Source: Muribaculaceae bacterium | GTDB lineage: Bacteria; Bacteroidota; Bacteroidia; Bacteroidales; Muribaculaceae | Direction: 5' to 3' | NCBI GenBank assembly: GCA_022484565.1 | Contig: JAKVKZ010000002.1 | Coordinates: 1 to 64,000 of the forward strand | Length of the DNA stretch: 64,000 nucleotides | Shown here: positions 46,810-56,219 of the stretch, in pieces | Layout of the letters: each line of letters begins with the position of its first letter | Position numbering within the stretch: position 1 is the stretch's first letter | Made by a program: the position numbers and the translations under genes | The notes under the pieces: generated by a model | The model's database searches: none | Seen by the model: the letters and a program-made list of their open reading frames with translations, nothing else | What the model was told of the DNA's origin: nothing

Positions 46810-46818
46810 TATATTTGC
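46810..46818 (+). promoter_or_regulatory. -7 box of the cytoskeletal-type operon
   Basis: TATATTTGC lies 34 bp before the ATG at 46853. No TTG is found at 19-21 nt upstream, so the promoter may need an activator. Confidence 0.5.
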
Positions 46819-46852
46819 AAAAAATATATGTTATAATTTTTAGAACTCATAC

Positions 46853-48355
46853 ATGGAAAAAAAGACAATAATTACAGCTGTCGCATCCATTATAGCGATT
46901 GTGATATTGGTGTGCATAATAACCTTTAGCAGTTGCCGGAGAAATTCCGCTCTTGACAAAGAAATAAAAATAGCCTTAGTGAAGGGAGATACAACTAAAG
47001 CGGAATATAACAAGATTTGCGACATAATCATGAAGGACCAGAGGGCATACTCTGAATACCTGAATGCAGACAAGCAAATCAATGCCGATGCTTTGGCAGA
47101 ACACATCAACGAAATAGGACAATCCATGCGCCCGCCACGCACGTGGAATATAAAAAATTACGGGTCGGCAGCACTGACGCTCAACCTATATCTTGAACGT
47201 AGCGGAAGCATGACGCCATACGATGCAGCGCAAACATCAGGCGAGCTGAAAAAGGCCATCAACGATCTTATCAACAGTTTCCCGAATAAAAGCGAGAAGA
47301 ACATGGTGTACATCGTGAACAGCAGCGTCTATCCTTATAATAAGTCATTACAGGATTTTATGAGAGAGAAAGACATATTTGCTGCCACGGCAGGAATCGG
47401 CGACCCTAAATTTACTGACTTCTCGCAAATATTCAGCGACATACTCAAGCGGCAGGGCAGCAATGCAATAAGCATACTTGTGACAGATATGATTTATTCG
47501 CCTGCCAATACCGAAAATGAAAATCCGCAAAGGATATTCAATGAGGAAAGCAGTCTTGCGACAAACGTTTTCAAGAACTATCCCGGAAAAGCCGTGATAG
47601 TCGTAAAGTTAAAGGGCAGTTTCAGCGGATTATACTATCCGTACAACCAAAAGCCACAAAAATACACAGGGGCACGTCCGTTCTATGTATTCATTATCGG
47701 AGATGCTGAAAACATAGATGCATTATACGCTAATGCCTCATATTCAAATTTCCTGAATTTCCAGGCACTTACGGGATTTGAGAATTTCTACGTGTTCAAC
47801 GGAAAAGAGCGCGGCGTGAATTATACGGTGGTGCCAGAGTATAAAGACAACATAGGAAGATTCCGCTCGGAAAAAGGCGAAAGCTACTGCGTGCATACTC
47901 TTGAAAACTGCGAGAGTGACCGCGACGCAAACGTGATTCAGTTTACGGTTGCCGCTGATTTGAGTACAACCCATGCAGAAGCCGCTTACCTGAACAATGC
48001 AAAAAATTATGAGATTGTCAGTTCAGTGAAGGGGTGCAAGATAACCAATATCCGACCAATCGAGCAGGGAGAGGTAACGGGGAACTCAAAAATGTACCTT
48101 GAAGGGAAAACGCATTTAATAACAATACAATGTCCGCTCGAGCAGCCTGAGCAGAATATCAAAATAGCGCTGAAAAATCATTTCCCTGACTGGATATTGA
48201 ATTCATCGAGCGATAATGACACAAATATAGGCTCAGCAGAGTTCGGTGGAACGACTTTCGGATTGAAATACTTCCTGCAGGGCATCTACAGCGCATGTTC
48301 AGCCACATCTGTCATGCCAAATTACACGACAATTGAAATAACACTTAAAAAATAA
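46853..48355 (+). CDS. VWA-like envelope protein, first gene of the cytoskeletal-type operon
   Basis: A 500-residue protein with one hydrophobic N-terminal segment (about 7-25) ending in FSSCRR, so it is either a lipoprotein (C28) or a signal-anchored protein facing the periplasm. Residues 108-330 look like a von Willebrand A domain: LTLNLYLERSGSM resembles the MIDAS DxSxS motif with E115 in place of the Asp (E115, S117, S119), and ISILVTDM (T211, D212) fits the later MIDAS strand. A beta-rich C-terminal domain follows. Only 4 nt separate it from the next gene. It may be the periplasmic, protein-binding arm of the complex. Confidence 0.6.
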   Translation: MEKKTIITAVASIIAIVILVCIITFSSCRRNSALDKEIKIALVKGDTTKAEYNKICDIIMKDQRAYSEYLNADKQINADALAEHINEIGQSMRPPRTWNIKNYGSAALTLNLYLERSGSMTPYDAAQTSGELKKAINDLINSFPNKSEKNMVYIVNSSVYPYNKSLQDFMREKDIFAATAGIGDPKFTDFSQIFSDILKRQGSNAISILVTDMIYSPANTENENPQRIFNEESSLATNVFKNYPGKAVIVVKLKGSFSGLYYPYNQKPQKYTGARPFYVFIIGDAENIDALYANASYSNFLNFQALTGFENFYVFNGKERGVNYTVVPEYKDNIGRFRSEKGESYCVHTLENCESDRDANVIQFTVAADLSTTHAEAAYLNNAKNYEIVSSVKGCKITNIRPIEQGEVTGNSKMYLEGKTHLITIQCPLEQPEQNIKIALKNHFPDWILNSSSDNDTNIGSAEFGGTTFGLKYFLQGIYSACSATSVMPNYTTIEITLKK

Positions 48356-48359
48356 TTAT

Positions 48360-48803
48360 ATGCGAAATTTGATTCTTTTGGCATTTGGAATTGTGTTTAC
48401 AATTCTGTTTCTCATCTTTCCGACACAAGTGTACGAAAATTTTTATTTTTCACAAGGATTCTCAGATGCGATGTATAATGGGAGCATGTACATTGTAGTG
48501 GCAATCATAACAGCCGCAATAGCATGGGTGGCGGCAGTAATTTACTACTATGTAATCAATTCGGTGAAATTCGACCGCTGGTGGCATTGGCTTATCATAC
48601 TTGTGATAACCATTCTGCTGGCACCGACAGTAAGTTGGGCATACACTGACTACGACATGGCCCAACAAAATTATATGTACGACAAAGAGACATTCTATTT
48701 TGAATTACTCAATATGTGCGTAGCAGCAGTGCTATTCATAATAGCATCATTTTCAATACGCTGGTGGAGCAGCAATTGCCGGCATACACCAATACCACAA
48801 TAA
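48360..48803 (+). CDS. Four-helix membrane protein of the cytoskeletal-type operon
   Basis: A 147-residue protein with about four membrane helices (near 4-20, 43-65, 75-94 and 112-135) and no catalytic motif. Short soluble ends leave little room for activity, so a structural or membrane-anchoring role is likely. It lies 4 nt after the VWA-like gene and 24 nt before the tubulin-like gene. No family is recognised. Confidence 0.55.
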   Translation: MRNLILLAFGIVFTILFLIFPTQVYENFYFSQGFSDAMYNGSMYIVVAIITAAIAWVAAVIYYYVINSVKFDRWWHWLIILVITILLAPTVSWAYTDYDMAQQNYMYDKETFYFELLNMCVAAVLFIIASFSIRWWSSNCRHTPIPQ

Positions 48804-48827
48804 TAAAAAACGACAGAATACATAAAA

Positions 48828-50345
48828 ATGAGACTATTTATATTTGCCATAGGCGGTACAGGTTCGCGGGTGCTGAAATCACTGATAATGCTTTCGGCAG
48901 CCGGAGTGAAGCCTCTTGATGAAAGTGGACAAAAAATAAAGGCATTTGAAATAATACCTATCATAGTGGACCCTCATAAATCGAATGAGGACTTGAAACG
49001 CACCGATGTGCTGCTGTCGAATTACAGCACCATAAGAAGACGCCTCTACGGCGATTCGGATGAGGCAGAAGGATTCTTTGCGACCAAGATTTCCACTTTG
49101 CGCAGCATAATGAAGGACACGTCGGTAAACCTGACTGATACCTTTATATTCAATCTGTCGACAGTAGAGAAATGCAAATTCCGCGATTTCATCAACTACG
49201 ATACGATGAGTGAGAGCAACCATGCGCTCACATCACTGCTTTTTGCCGACTATCAGCTTGAGAACAAGATGAACATAGGATTTGTCGGTTCACCTAATAT
49301 CGGAAGTATAGCCTTGAACCAAATAAAGGACAGCGATGAATTCAAGGCATTCGCCAACATACTGACGAATGACGACCGAATATTCTTCATAAGCTCAATA
49401 TTCGGCGGAACAGGAGCATCAGGCTTCCCGATACTGGTGAAGAATATCCGCAATGCCCAAAACCTGAACGTGGCGAATAAAGAATTTCTGCGCAGGGCAC
49501 CAATCGGAGCATTGACTGTGTTGCCGTATTTCAACATTCAGCACACTGACGACGGAAGAATCGACAAGGCGGATTTCATAGTAAAGACGCAGTCGGCACT
49601 GCAATATTACAATGAGACGCTGACCAACGATACTGATGCTCAAATCAACGAGCTTTATTATCTTGGCGATTCCATAAGCTCCTTGCCATATCAGTACGAC
49701 CCTGGAGAGAACGGGCAAAAGAACAATGCACATCTTATAGAAATGATAGGCGCACTCGCACCGCTGAAATTTGCCGGAACACCCGACTATAAGCTGCGTG
49801 ACCAAAATGGATATCCATTGAAGACGGCAGCCTACGAATACGGCTTGGAAACTGACACGAATGAAGTGACGTTCAAGGCGTTTGGGGCTTCGACAAGGCA
49901 TCTTTTATATAATGATATGGTGAAATTCCATTTGCTTTATATGTATCTCAAAAACGGTTTTGAGAAGAATATCGGAAAAGGATACACTCAGGATGCGCCA
50001 GAGATAAGGAATGAATTCACCGCGACAGATTTCTACAGGACACTCGACACGCAATTCTTCACAGCATACGTGGATTGGCTTGGAGAAATGCGCAACAACA
50101 ACCGCAGCGTGAACCTTTTCGATTATCTCAGCGCTGACATGAACAATGTGATTAGCGGAGTGGGAACGAAAAAGACATGGGTAGGGCACAAGAGCATAAG
50201 TTGCGACTCATTCTTGAGCGAGATGAACCGGCTCAGCCGTGACAACAAGAGCTATTCGGCAGGCCACGAGGAGTTCAAACTGTTTGACCTGTTCAACCGT
50301 GCCGCCGACAATCTTCTGCCTGACAAATATGAAAACATCAATTAA
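48828..50345 (+). CDS. Tubulin/FtsZ-like GTPase-fold protein (Tubulin_2-like)
   Basis: A 505-residue cytoplasmic protein. The N terminus RLFIFAIGGTGSRVLKSL has the glycine-rich first nucleotide loop of the tubulin/FtsZ superfamily, in the variant form seen in Tubulin_2 proteins (IGxGGTG near residue 10). A second loop, FGGTGASG at residues 192-199, corresponds to the tubulin signature GGGTGSG. A Rossmann-like strand (FEIIPIIVDPH) lies between them. It is not FtsZ: it is longer and lacks the FtsZ C-terminal tail. It is 12 nt upstream of the actin-like gene, so the two are co-translated. Polymerisation and GTP binding are inferred. Confidence 0.62.
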   Translation: MRLFIFAIGGTGSRVLKSLIMLSAAGVKPLDESGQKIKAFEIIPIIVDPHKSNEDLKRTDVLLSNYSTIRRRLYGDSDEAEGFFATKISTLRSIMKDTSVNLTDTFIFNLSTVEKCKFRDFINYDTMSESNHALTSLLFADYQLENKMNIGFVGSPNIGSIALNQIKDSDEFKAFANILTNDDRIFFISSIFGGTGASGFPILVKNIRNAQNLNVANKEFLRRAPIGALTVLPYFNIQHTDDGRIDKADFIVKTQSALQYYNETLTNDTDAQINELYYLGDSISSLPYQYDPGENGQKNNAHLIEMIGALAPLKFAGTPDYKLRDQNGYPLKTAAYEYGLETDTNEVTFKAFGASTRHLLYNDMVKFHLLYMYLKNGFEKNIGKGYTQDAPEIRNEFTATDFYRTLDTQFFTAYVDWLGEMRNNNRSVNLFDYLSADMNNVISGVGTKKTWVGHKSISCDSFLSEMNRLSRDNKSYSAGHEEFKLFDLFNRAADNLLPDKYENIN

Positions 50346-50357
50346 AGGATTATCATT

Positions 50358-53300
50358 ATGAGCAATATACTGTCGTACAACAATAGCACAAACAAAACGG
50401 GCGCTGAGGACTGGATTCCGGTCACGCCCTATACTGATGATGACATCAAAAAGATAAAAGATCCGAACGGCGGGCTGTCGGAAAGTCCGCGCACAGCCAT
50501 ACCAAGTCCGTTCGCGCAGCTCGATTTGGTGAAAAACGCTTTTGCACATCTCGGCGCAAGCGATAAATTGCGGGGTGCAGTTATGGATATGCGTCTGGTG
50601 TCGAATGCGCTTGACATAGCACAATTGTTTTTCTGTTTTGAGAACCATAAGGACTATCTGCGGGTGGTGCGCTGGAACTGCGAATCGGATTTGCAGGCAC
50701 TAAAAGCGTCGCCGGCACACAGGTTGTATGGTGAAACGCTTGAATTATTCCTCAATTCGGACAAGAACGCATATAATTTTGACGGATTCACTGATTGGTA
50801 TATACTGATAAATGACGTCACAGTAATTGGAGCTACATCCCCTGCCTCGTTGACTATGGCTGCTCCAATCAATCATCAGATAGACAGCATCATGGTGGAG
50901 CAGGGAGTAAGCCTATTCTCTTCGGTGCGCCAATTATGGGAACGTGATGAGGATTTTGTGCTCTATATGTTCCTGCTTTTCAACGCATTTCCGATGCTGC
51001 GCCAAAGATTGGGCGGAATTTACACATATATGCTCCGCAATCTTGATGTGATAAGGGAAAAGCGCACAGATTTGTATAAACGAATCAGCGACGACATCAC
51101 TAATCCTACAGCACTCGACATGAGCGCTGCCGATGTTCTCCGTCAGAAACTTGACGAATACTACACGCCATTTAATGGCGATGTCACCATATCGGTGCTT
51201 GGAGCACAATTCTACAAGAAACGCAGTTCAGTGATACGCGCGAATGTGGAGGAGAGCGATTTTCAGCTTAAACCGTCCCGCCAGCAGGCTGACGGAGATG
51301 TGCTGCCACTTGTGCTTCGCAGCAACTTTGACGGTTCGGTTGACAATATGAAGTATATTGACAAGATGTGGAACAGCACAACTGAGGTACTGACCGGTGG
51401 AGTGCCAGTAGAGTCAAGGAAACTGCCGGATTCCTCAATATATTATCCATTTGTAACCACGAACGATTTTTTGTCGGATACAATCATCCAGCTCAGCGGC
51501 CCGATTGATAATTCGCACTATTTCGACGGAAATCTGAAGAGCCGCAGCGTTGAGCCGGAGAACGGATATTTGTTGCCGTTGACCCCATTGTTCTTCAAGT
51601 ATTTCAATTCAGAGGATCTGCTGCATGAAGTGTTCGGCAGGAAAATGATTGAGATAACCGAGGGAAAAGATGAGGTGAAGGTGCTGCTGCGCATACCGAT
51701 GAAAAAGAAATACATGGAACTTTTCCGCATATACCGATTGGCACCCGAGGCAGACTGGAGATTCAACGAGAAAATCAATATCGGGCGGATGATTCCGCAA
51801 GTGCGCATTTCCACCGCTGTTTTCCCGTTTGTCAAGACAGGCGTGTCCGACAGCTATTCGGTGCAATTGTTCTCGATGGTACAGACAGCGACGACATCGC
51901 TGCAATTTTATGCCAATGGCAACAAACCCGTAGGGAATGACGCCAATGGAGGAATAAGGTCGGAATCATTATTCACAACACGTTATTATGACATTGATGC
52001 TACGTTCGATTATTTTGAAGTGATGATGGCAAGCGATTTCGGCACTCAAAGCGGAGTGGTTCTGCCATTGTGGAAGCCTTATACCGCATCGAGCAAAGAA
52101 TTGATTTTTGCAGTGGATTTCGGAACAACCAATTCGCATGTGGAATATGCCGAAAAGGGGCAGTTGCCTGAAACAATAACATTCAATGACAATACGGAGC
52201 AGGAACTCGTTGCCACTTTGCTGAAAAAGGGAGCACTTGACCAGGCCGAAACGCTGATGCGTGTGGAATTTTTGCCGCGTGACATCGACAACATCTATGG
52301 CTTCCCGCTGCGCACGGCACTTGCAATTAATGACGATAACAATGGCGATACAAAACTGTTCAAGGACTTAAACATCCCATTCCTTTATGAGAGGAAATAT
52401 TTTGCTGGCTATAATGTGATAACGAGTCTGAAATGGACCGGCAATCAAATGCTGTCGCAAGAATTTCTGCGGGAGATAGTACTGCTGATAAAGGCAAAGG
52501 TGCTTCTTGAAAACGCAAGTCTTGCAAATACGCATATCGTGTATTTTTATCCAGTCAGCATGAGCGGAAACAAACGGGCGCAATTCAATGAATTGTGGGA
52601 ACGCCTGTTCTCAACCTACATCGGCGGTGATGCCAAGAACCTGTATTTCTACCCCGAATCAATTGCTCCAGCTTATTATTACAAGAATTCCGCTGTGGCA
52701 GGCAGTTGCTACGTGTCGATTGATATTGGCGGCGGCACAAGCGATGTGGTGGTGTACACTCCGACAGCCGATAAACTGAAAAGCGAGCCGAACATAATTT
52801 CATCATTCCGCTTTGCCGGAAATGCCATATTCGGTGACGGTTTCACCCAGAATGATGCTGACAATAATCCGCTGCTCGACCATTACACGGAATATTTCAA
52901 GAAACTCATCAATAAGAATGATGACCTTGCATATCTTAACAGCATACTGAATGAGGTGATGAACCAGAAAAGGTCGGAGGACATCAATGCGTTCCTGTTC
53001 TCAATAGAGAACGTAGAGGAACTGCGTAAACTTCGGGAGATAGACCGTCAGCTTTATTCATACAATGCACTGCTCCGCAATGATGAACACAGGAAGCTGA
53101 TATTCCTGTACTTCTATTCGGCAATCATCTATTATATCTGCTGCATGATGAAGCATCGCGGATTGATAATGCCGAAACAGGTTTATTTCAGCGGAACAGG
53201 TTCGAAGATATTGAATATAATAGGAAATATCGAACAGATTGAAAGCTTGACAAAGACTATAATTGAAAGAGTGTTCGGCCAAAGTTACACTGAAAAGTTC

Positions 53301-53786
53301 GAGATAAAGATTGAGAAGGACAAGCCGAAACAAATAACCTGCAAAGGCGGAATCCAACTTGAAAATGAAAGGCTTGCAGGGAATGTTGACAACGATTGGT
53401 TCAAGCCCGCAAATGTGAACAAGCTGAAATACTGCTATTCAATGACGAAGGATGAGACGTTGACATTCGGAAAAGTCAATGAGCTTGACACCCGTCATGA
53501 AATAGAGAAGCAAGTGAATGACTTCAATGAATTCTTCATGTCGCTTTGCACGAATGAAGTGAAAGATGAGTTTGGCATCGACAACAAGGTGCTGCACGTT
53601 TTCCATGATGCTCTTTCCGACAACATTTTCAATTATCTTACGGCTGGCATCAACAGCTATCTGAATGGTAACTATGATGGGCCAGAGGAAGTGATTGAGG
53701 ATGTGCCGTTCTTCTATCCGATAATCGGAATTATTCGTAACAATCTGCTTAAGCAACTTTGTCACGAGGTGATAAGCAAGCTTTAA
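50358..53786 (+). CDS. Large protein with C-terminal actin/Hsp70-type ATPase domain
   Basis: A 1142-residue cytoplasmic protein. Residues 580-1000 carry the actin/Hsp70/ParM signatures in order: phosphate-1 FAVDFGTTNSHVEYA (D587), phosphate-2 YVSIDIGGGTSDVVVY (D789) and the adenosine motif VYFSGTGSKILNI (G946). The 570 residues before it match no domain I know, and a helical 140-residue tail follows. The architecture recalls SrfB-like proteins, but that is memory only. It could be a filament-forming ATPase or a chaperone-like motor for the tubulin-like partner encoded just upstream. Confidence 0.7.
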   Translation: MSNILSYNNSTNKTGAEDWIPVTPYTDDDIKKIKDPNGGLSESPRTAIPSPFAQLDLVKNAFAHLGASDKLRGAVMDMRLVSNALDIAQLFFCFENHKDYLRVVRWNCESDLQALKASPAHRLYGETLELFLNSDKNAYNFDGFTDWYILINDVTVIGATSPASLTMAAPINHQIDSIMVEQGVSLFSSVRQLWERDEDFVLYMFLLFNAFPMLRQRLGGIYTYMLRNLDVIREKRTDLYKRISDDITNPTALDMSAADVLRQKLDEYYTPFNGDVTISVLGAQFYKKRSSVIRANVEESDFQLKPSRQQADGDVLPLVLRSNFDGSVDNMKYIDKMWNSTTEVLTGGVPVESRKLPDSSIYYPFVTTNDFLSDTIIQLSGPIDNSHYFDGNLKSRSVEPENGYLLPLTPLFFKYFNSEDLLHEVFGRKMIEITEGKDEVKVLLRIPMKKKYMELFRIYRLAPEADWRFNEKINIGRMIPQVRISTAVFPFVKTGVSDSYSVQLFSMVQTATTSLQFYANGNKPVGNDANGGIRSESLFTTRYYDIDATFDYFEVMMASDFGTQSGVVLPLWKPYTASSKELIFAVDFGTTNSHVEYAEKGQLPETITFNDNTEQELVATLLKKGALDQAETLMRVEFLPRDIDNIYGFPLRTALAINDDNNGDTKLFKDLNIPFLYERKYFAGYNVITSLKWTGNQMLSQEFLREIVLLIKAKVLLENASLANTHIVYFYPVSMSGNKRAQFNELWERLFSTYIGGDAKNLYFYPESIAPAYYYKNSAVAGSCYVSIDIGGGTSDVVVYTPTADKLKSEPNIISSFRFAGNAIFGDGFTQNDADNNPLLDHYTEYFKKLINKNDDLAYLNSILNEVMNQKRSEDINAFLFSIENVEELRKLREIDRQLYSYNALLRNDEHRKLIFLYFYSAIIYYICCMMKHRGLIMPKQVYFSGTGSKILNIIGNIEQIESLTKTIIERVFGQSYTEKFEIKIEKDKPKQITCKGGIQLENERLAGNVDNDWFKPANVNKLKYCYSMTKDETLTFGKVNELDTRHEIEKQVNDFNEFFMSLCTNEVKDEFGIDNKVLHVFHDALSDNIFNYLTAGINSYLNGNYDGPEEVIEDVPFFYPIIGIIRNNLLKQLCHEVISKL

Positions 53787-53816
53787 AAATAATTCATTAA
53801 TAAGATTTCTGCTATT

Positions 53817-54971
53817 ATGAAGAAGATTATGATGATTGCCTTTTGCGCCTTGACTTTCATGGCGGCAATGGCGGCGGGACAGACTGCAAGTCAGGCCCCT
53901 GCGAAGGAAGCATATTCAGATACGACGGTGATGACTGATGCCCAATGGGACCATGCTTTGGCAATAGTAGCCATCACGGCAGTGAACCAGACCGATAGCG
54001 ACCCGAACCTTACGATGCAAACGGCAAGCGGTAAATATGGCGACAATCCATTGTGGGGAGAAATCACTGATAAGTTAGGGCAGTTGGCAAATGCCCCCAA
54101 GACTTTAAAGGCGTTGGAACCCGTTGCAATGGACGTGTTTAAACTTGCAAAAGTTCAAGACAATACCATAAATGAAAAGGATTGCTGGACTGCGGCCAAA
54201 GATGCTATAATCAAGTCGAATACGGCTGTTCAGAAACCAGCAAACCAGCCATCGCAAGTGTTGCCGCAGAATGTTCAAACTGAGGAACAAGAACATCCGC
54301 ACGGATTAGACATGAATAATTTAATCAACATTGTCATCAATGTCCTTATGCTGGCACTTGCAGTGTTTGCCGTGATAACCGCGATGCGGGCAAAAAATCA
54401 GGTGGATAATTTGAAAGATAAATTTAAGGGTGACATTGACGCATTGATGAATGAAATCAAAAAGCGTGAAGATGAACTCAAACGCTCACTGGGACAATTA
54501 AACAACTATTTGAATAATCAACAGCATGCAGAAAGCGATGATGAGCCAATAAGGAACGATACGCAATATAATAATGTCCAATATCCGGTTCAAACGCCGC
54601 AAAGGCCACAGCAGCAACCGCCGCAATCACCTTATAGCCAAGCTCAACCGCCACGCAAACTGTTTCTCTCGAAAGCTGACAGAAATGGCCAATTCATAAA
54701 AGCTACGGATAAATATGATTTAGGAAATTCGATTTTTGAACTCAGCACTTCTGACGGAAAAAACGGCACTTTCAGAGTGGTTGACTCACAAAGCGTACAC
54801 GAGATGGCACTTATGATGCCAACTGATTATCTGACACGAGTATGCAGCGGCGATAATATACAGCTTTCACAGGGAAAGCATTGCATAGTTACCGATACTC
54901 CGGGCACCGCACGCTATGAATCAGGCCATTGGGTAATGGTTACAAAAGCTGCCATTCATTATGAAGCTTAG
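53817..54971 (+). CDS. Membrane coiled-coil protein of the cytoskeletal-type operon
   Basis: A 384-residue protein with a signal peptide (MKKIMMIAFCALTFMAAMAAG), a periplasmic helical domain (about 22-165), one membrane helix (about 168-190), a coiled coil (193-235: AKNQVDNLKDKFKGDIDALM), a P/Q-rich linker (250-278) and a C-terminal beta-rich domain. The positive charges after the helix (MRAKNQ) place the C-terminal half in the cytoplasm. It could thus connect cytoplasmic filaments with the periplasmic VWA-like protein. The last 11 nt overlap the protease-like gene. Confidence 0.6.
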   Translation: MKKIMMIAFCALTFMAAMAAGQTASQAPAKEAYSDTTVMTDAQWDHALAIVAITAVNQTDSDPNLTMQTASGKYGDNPLWGEITDKLGQLANAPKTLKALEPVAMDVFKLAKVQDNTINEKDCWTAAKDAIIKSNTAVQKPANQPSQVLPQNVQTEEQEHPHGLDMNNLINIVINVLMLALAVFAVITAMRAKNQVDNLKDKFKGDIDALMNEIKKREDELKRSLGQLNNYLNNQQHAESDDEPIRNDTQYNNVQYPVQTPQRPQQQPPQSPYSQAQPPRKLFLSKADRNGQFIKATDKYDLGNSIFELSTSDGKNGTFRVVDSQSVHEMALMMPTDYLTRVCSGDNIQLSQGKHCIVTDTPGTARYESGHWVMVTKAAIHYEA

Positions 54972-55497
54972 CATCAGTTGGTTTGTGGCATTAGTCGTTG
55001 TCTTGATGATTGGGCTGACTTTTTCATCATGCCGTGTGCGTCATCACACGGTTAATGGCAAAAGAAGTGAGCGGGTAAGCGGAAATGATGGTGGCGACAG
55101 TCGCCATGTAGGGAAGCAAATCATCAAGATGCGGGAGGAAAATGGCGTGTACTATATTCCTGTAAAGATAGATGATGTGCCGATGGAATTCATCTACGAC
55201 ACTGGTGCTGCCATTGTTTCCATTTCGGTGGTTGAAGCAGAATTTCTGTATCGACAAGGAAAACTCAGCGACGCTGACGTGGTGGGCGAGGGTGATTTTG
55301 GCGATGCAAACGGCACTGTGACTAAAAATACCATTGTGATTCTGCATAATGTTACTGTCGGCGATTACACAATTCATGACGTGCAGGCGGCAGTTTCGGA
55401 AAATCAGAATGCGCCTTTACTGTTTGGTCAGACGGCCATGAAGCGATTCGGCAAGGTCACTTTTGATTATGAGAACGATGAATTGATAATAGAATGA
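54961..55497 (+). CDS. Retropepsin-like aspartic protease, lipoprotein
   Basis: A 178-residue protein. The N terminus ends in TFSSC (C24), like the VWA-like protein, so it is probably a lipoprotein. The catalytic motif of clan AA proteases is present: MEFIYDTGAAIVSIS with D80-T81-G82, then LLFGQTAMKRFGKVTFDYEND as the C-terminal part of the half-pepsin fold. Such enzymes work as dimers in the periplasm. Its start overlaps the coiled-coil gene, so it could process a protein of this operon, perhaps in a regulated way. Substrate unknown. Confidence 0.78.
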   Translation: MKLSISWFVALVVVLMIGLTFSSCRVRHHTVNGKRSERVSGNDGGDSRHVGKQIIKMREENGVYYIPVKIDDVPMEFIYDTGAAIVSISVVEAEFLYRQGKLSDADVVGEGDFGDANGTVTKNTIVILHNVTVGDYTIHDVQAAVSENQNAPLLFGQTAMKRFGKVTFDYENDELIIE

Positions 55498-55520
55498 CAA
55501 AAAAGGAAGAGTTGTAGGTT

Positions 55521-56213
55521 ATGAAGTTGAAATGCCCAGAATGCGGTAAGGAAATAGAAGTTTCAGAAGAAATACTTAAGAAAGTAGGAGGCTCTGTGAC
55601 TTGTCCAAGTTGCCTGACCGATTTCGTAGTAGATGGATTCGCTTCATTGCCTTCGGCGCAGAATGATTCGCAACAGAAGGAAAAAGCAAAGTCAGAACCA
55701 GAAAAGGAAGAAACCCAATTCTGTCCAAAGTGCGGGAAGAAAATTCCGCGCAATGTGCATTATTGTCCTAATTGTGCTTATAGCTTCATTGCGCCCGACC
55801 TTCCTAAAACGGTAGCTCCGCCACCAATAACGTATTCTGTGCAGCAGCCAATGGATCCACCTCAAATTGTTCAATCTCAACCGCAACAACCATTGGCACC
55901 TCAATTTCCGTCGAATATGACCAAATGGAACTGGGGGGCATTCTTGTTCACACCAATCTGGGGATTGTTCAATGGCATATATTGGCTATTGTGGATGTTT
56001 GTATTTTACTGTATTCCTGGTGGTATACTAATCAATCTTATAATAAGTTTTTCATTTGGAAGTTCGGGAAATAGAAAAGCTTGGGCTAAATATAATGGTA
56101 CAGTTGAGGACTTTGAGAATAAACAACACGGATGGAATGTGGCTGGAATATTGGTTTTTCTGTTGGGAATACTATTTATAGTTATTGAATTGATAAGTAT
56201 CTATTATCACTAA
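55521..56213 (+). CDS. Zinc-ribbon membrane protein (DUF2628-like tail)
   Basis: A 230-residue protein with two zinc ribbons: an MJ0042-like ribbon at 5-31 (CPECGKEI, CPSCLTDF) and a second at 68-86 (FCPKCGKKI, YCPNCAYSF). A P/Q-rich linker leads to a C-terminal membrane block (about 137-230: KWNWGAFLFTPIWGLFNG, then two or three helices) like the DUF2628 family. The ribbons should be cytoplasmic. It is 23 nt after the protease-like gene and is the probable last gene of the operon; no terminator is visible before the next promoter. Confidence 0.65.
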   Translation: MKLKCPECGKEIEVSEEILKKVGGSVTCPSCLTDFVVDGFASLPSAQNDSQQKEKAKSEPEKEETQFCPKCGKKIPRNVHYCPNCAYSFIAPDLPKTVAPPPITYSVQQPMDPPQIVQSQPQQPLAPQFPSNMTKWNWGAFLFTPIWGLFNGIYWLLWMFVFYCIPGGILINLIISFSFGSSGNRKAWAKYNGTVEDFENKQHGWNVAGILVFLLGILFIVIELISIYYH

Positions 56214-56219
56214 AGGAAT

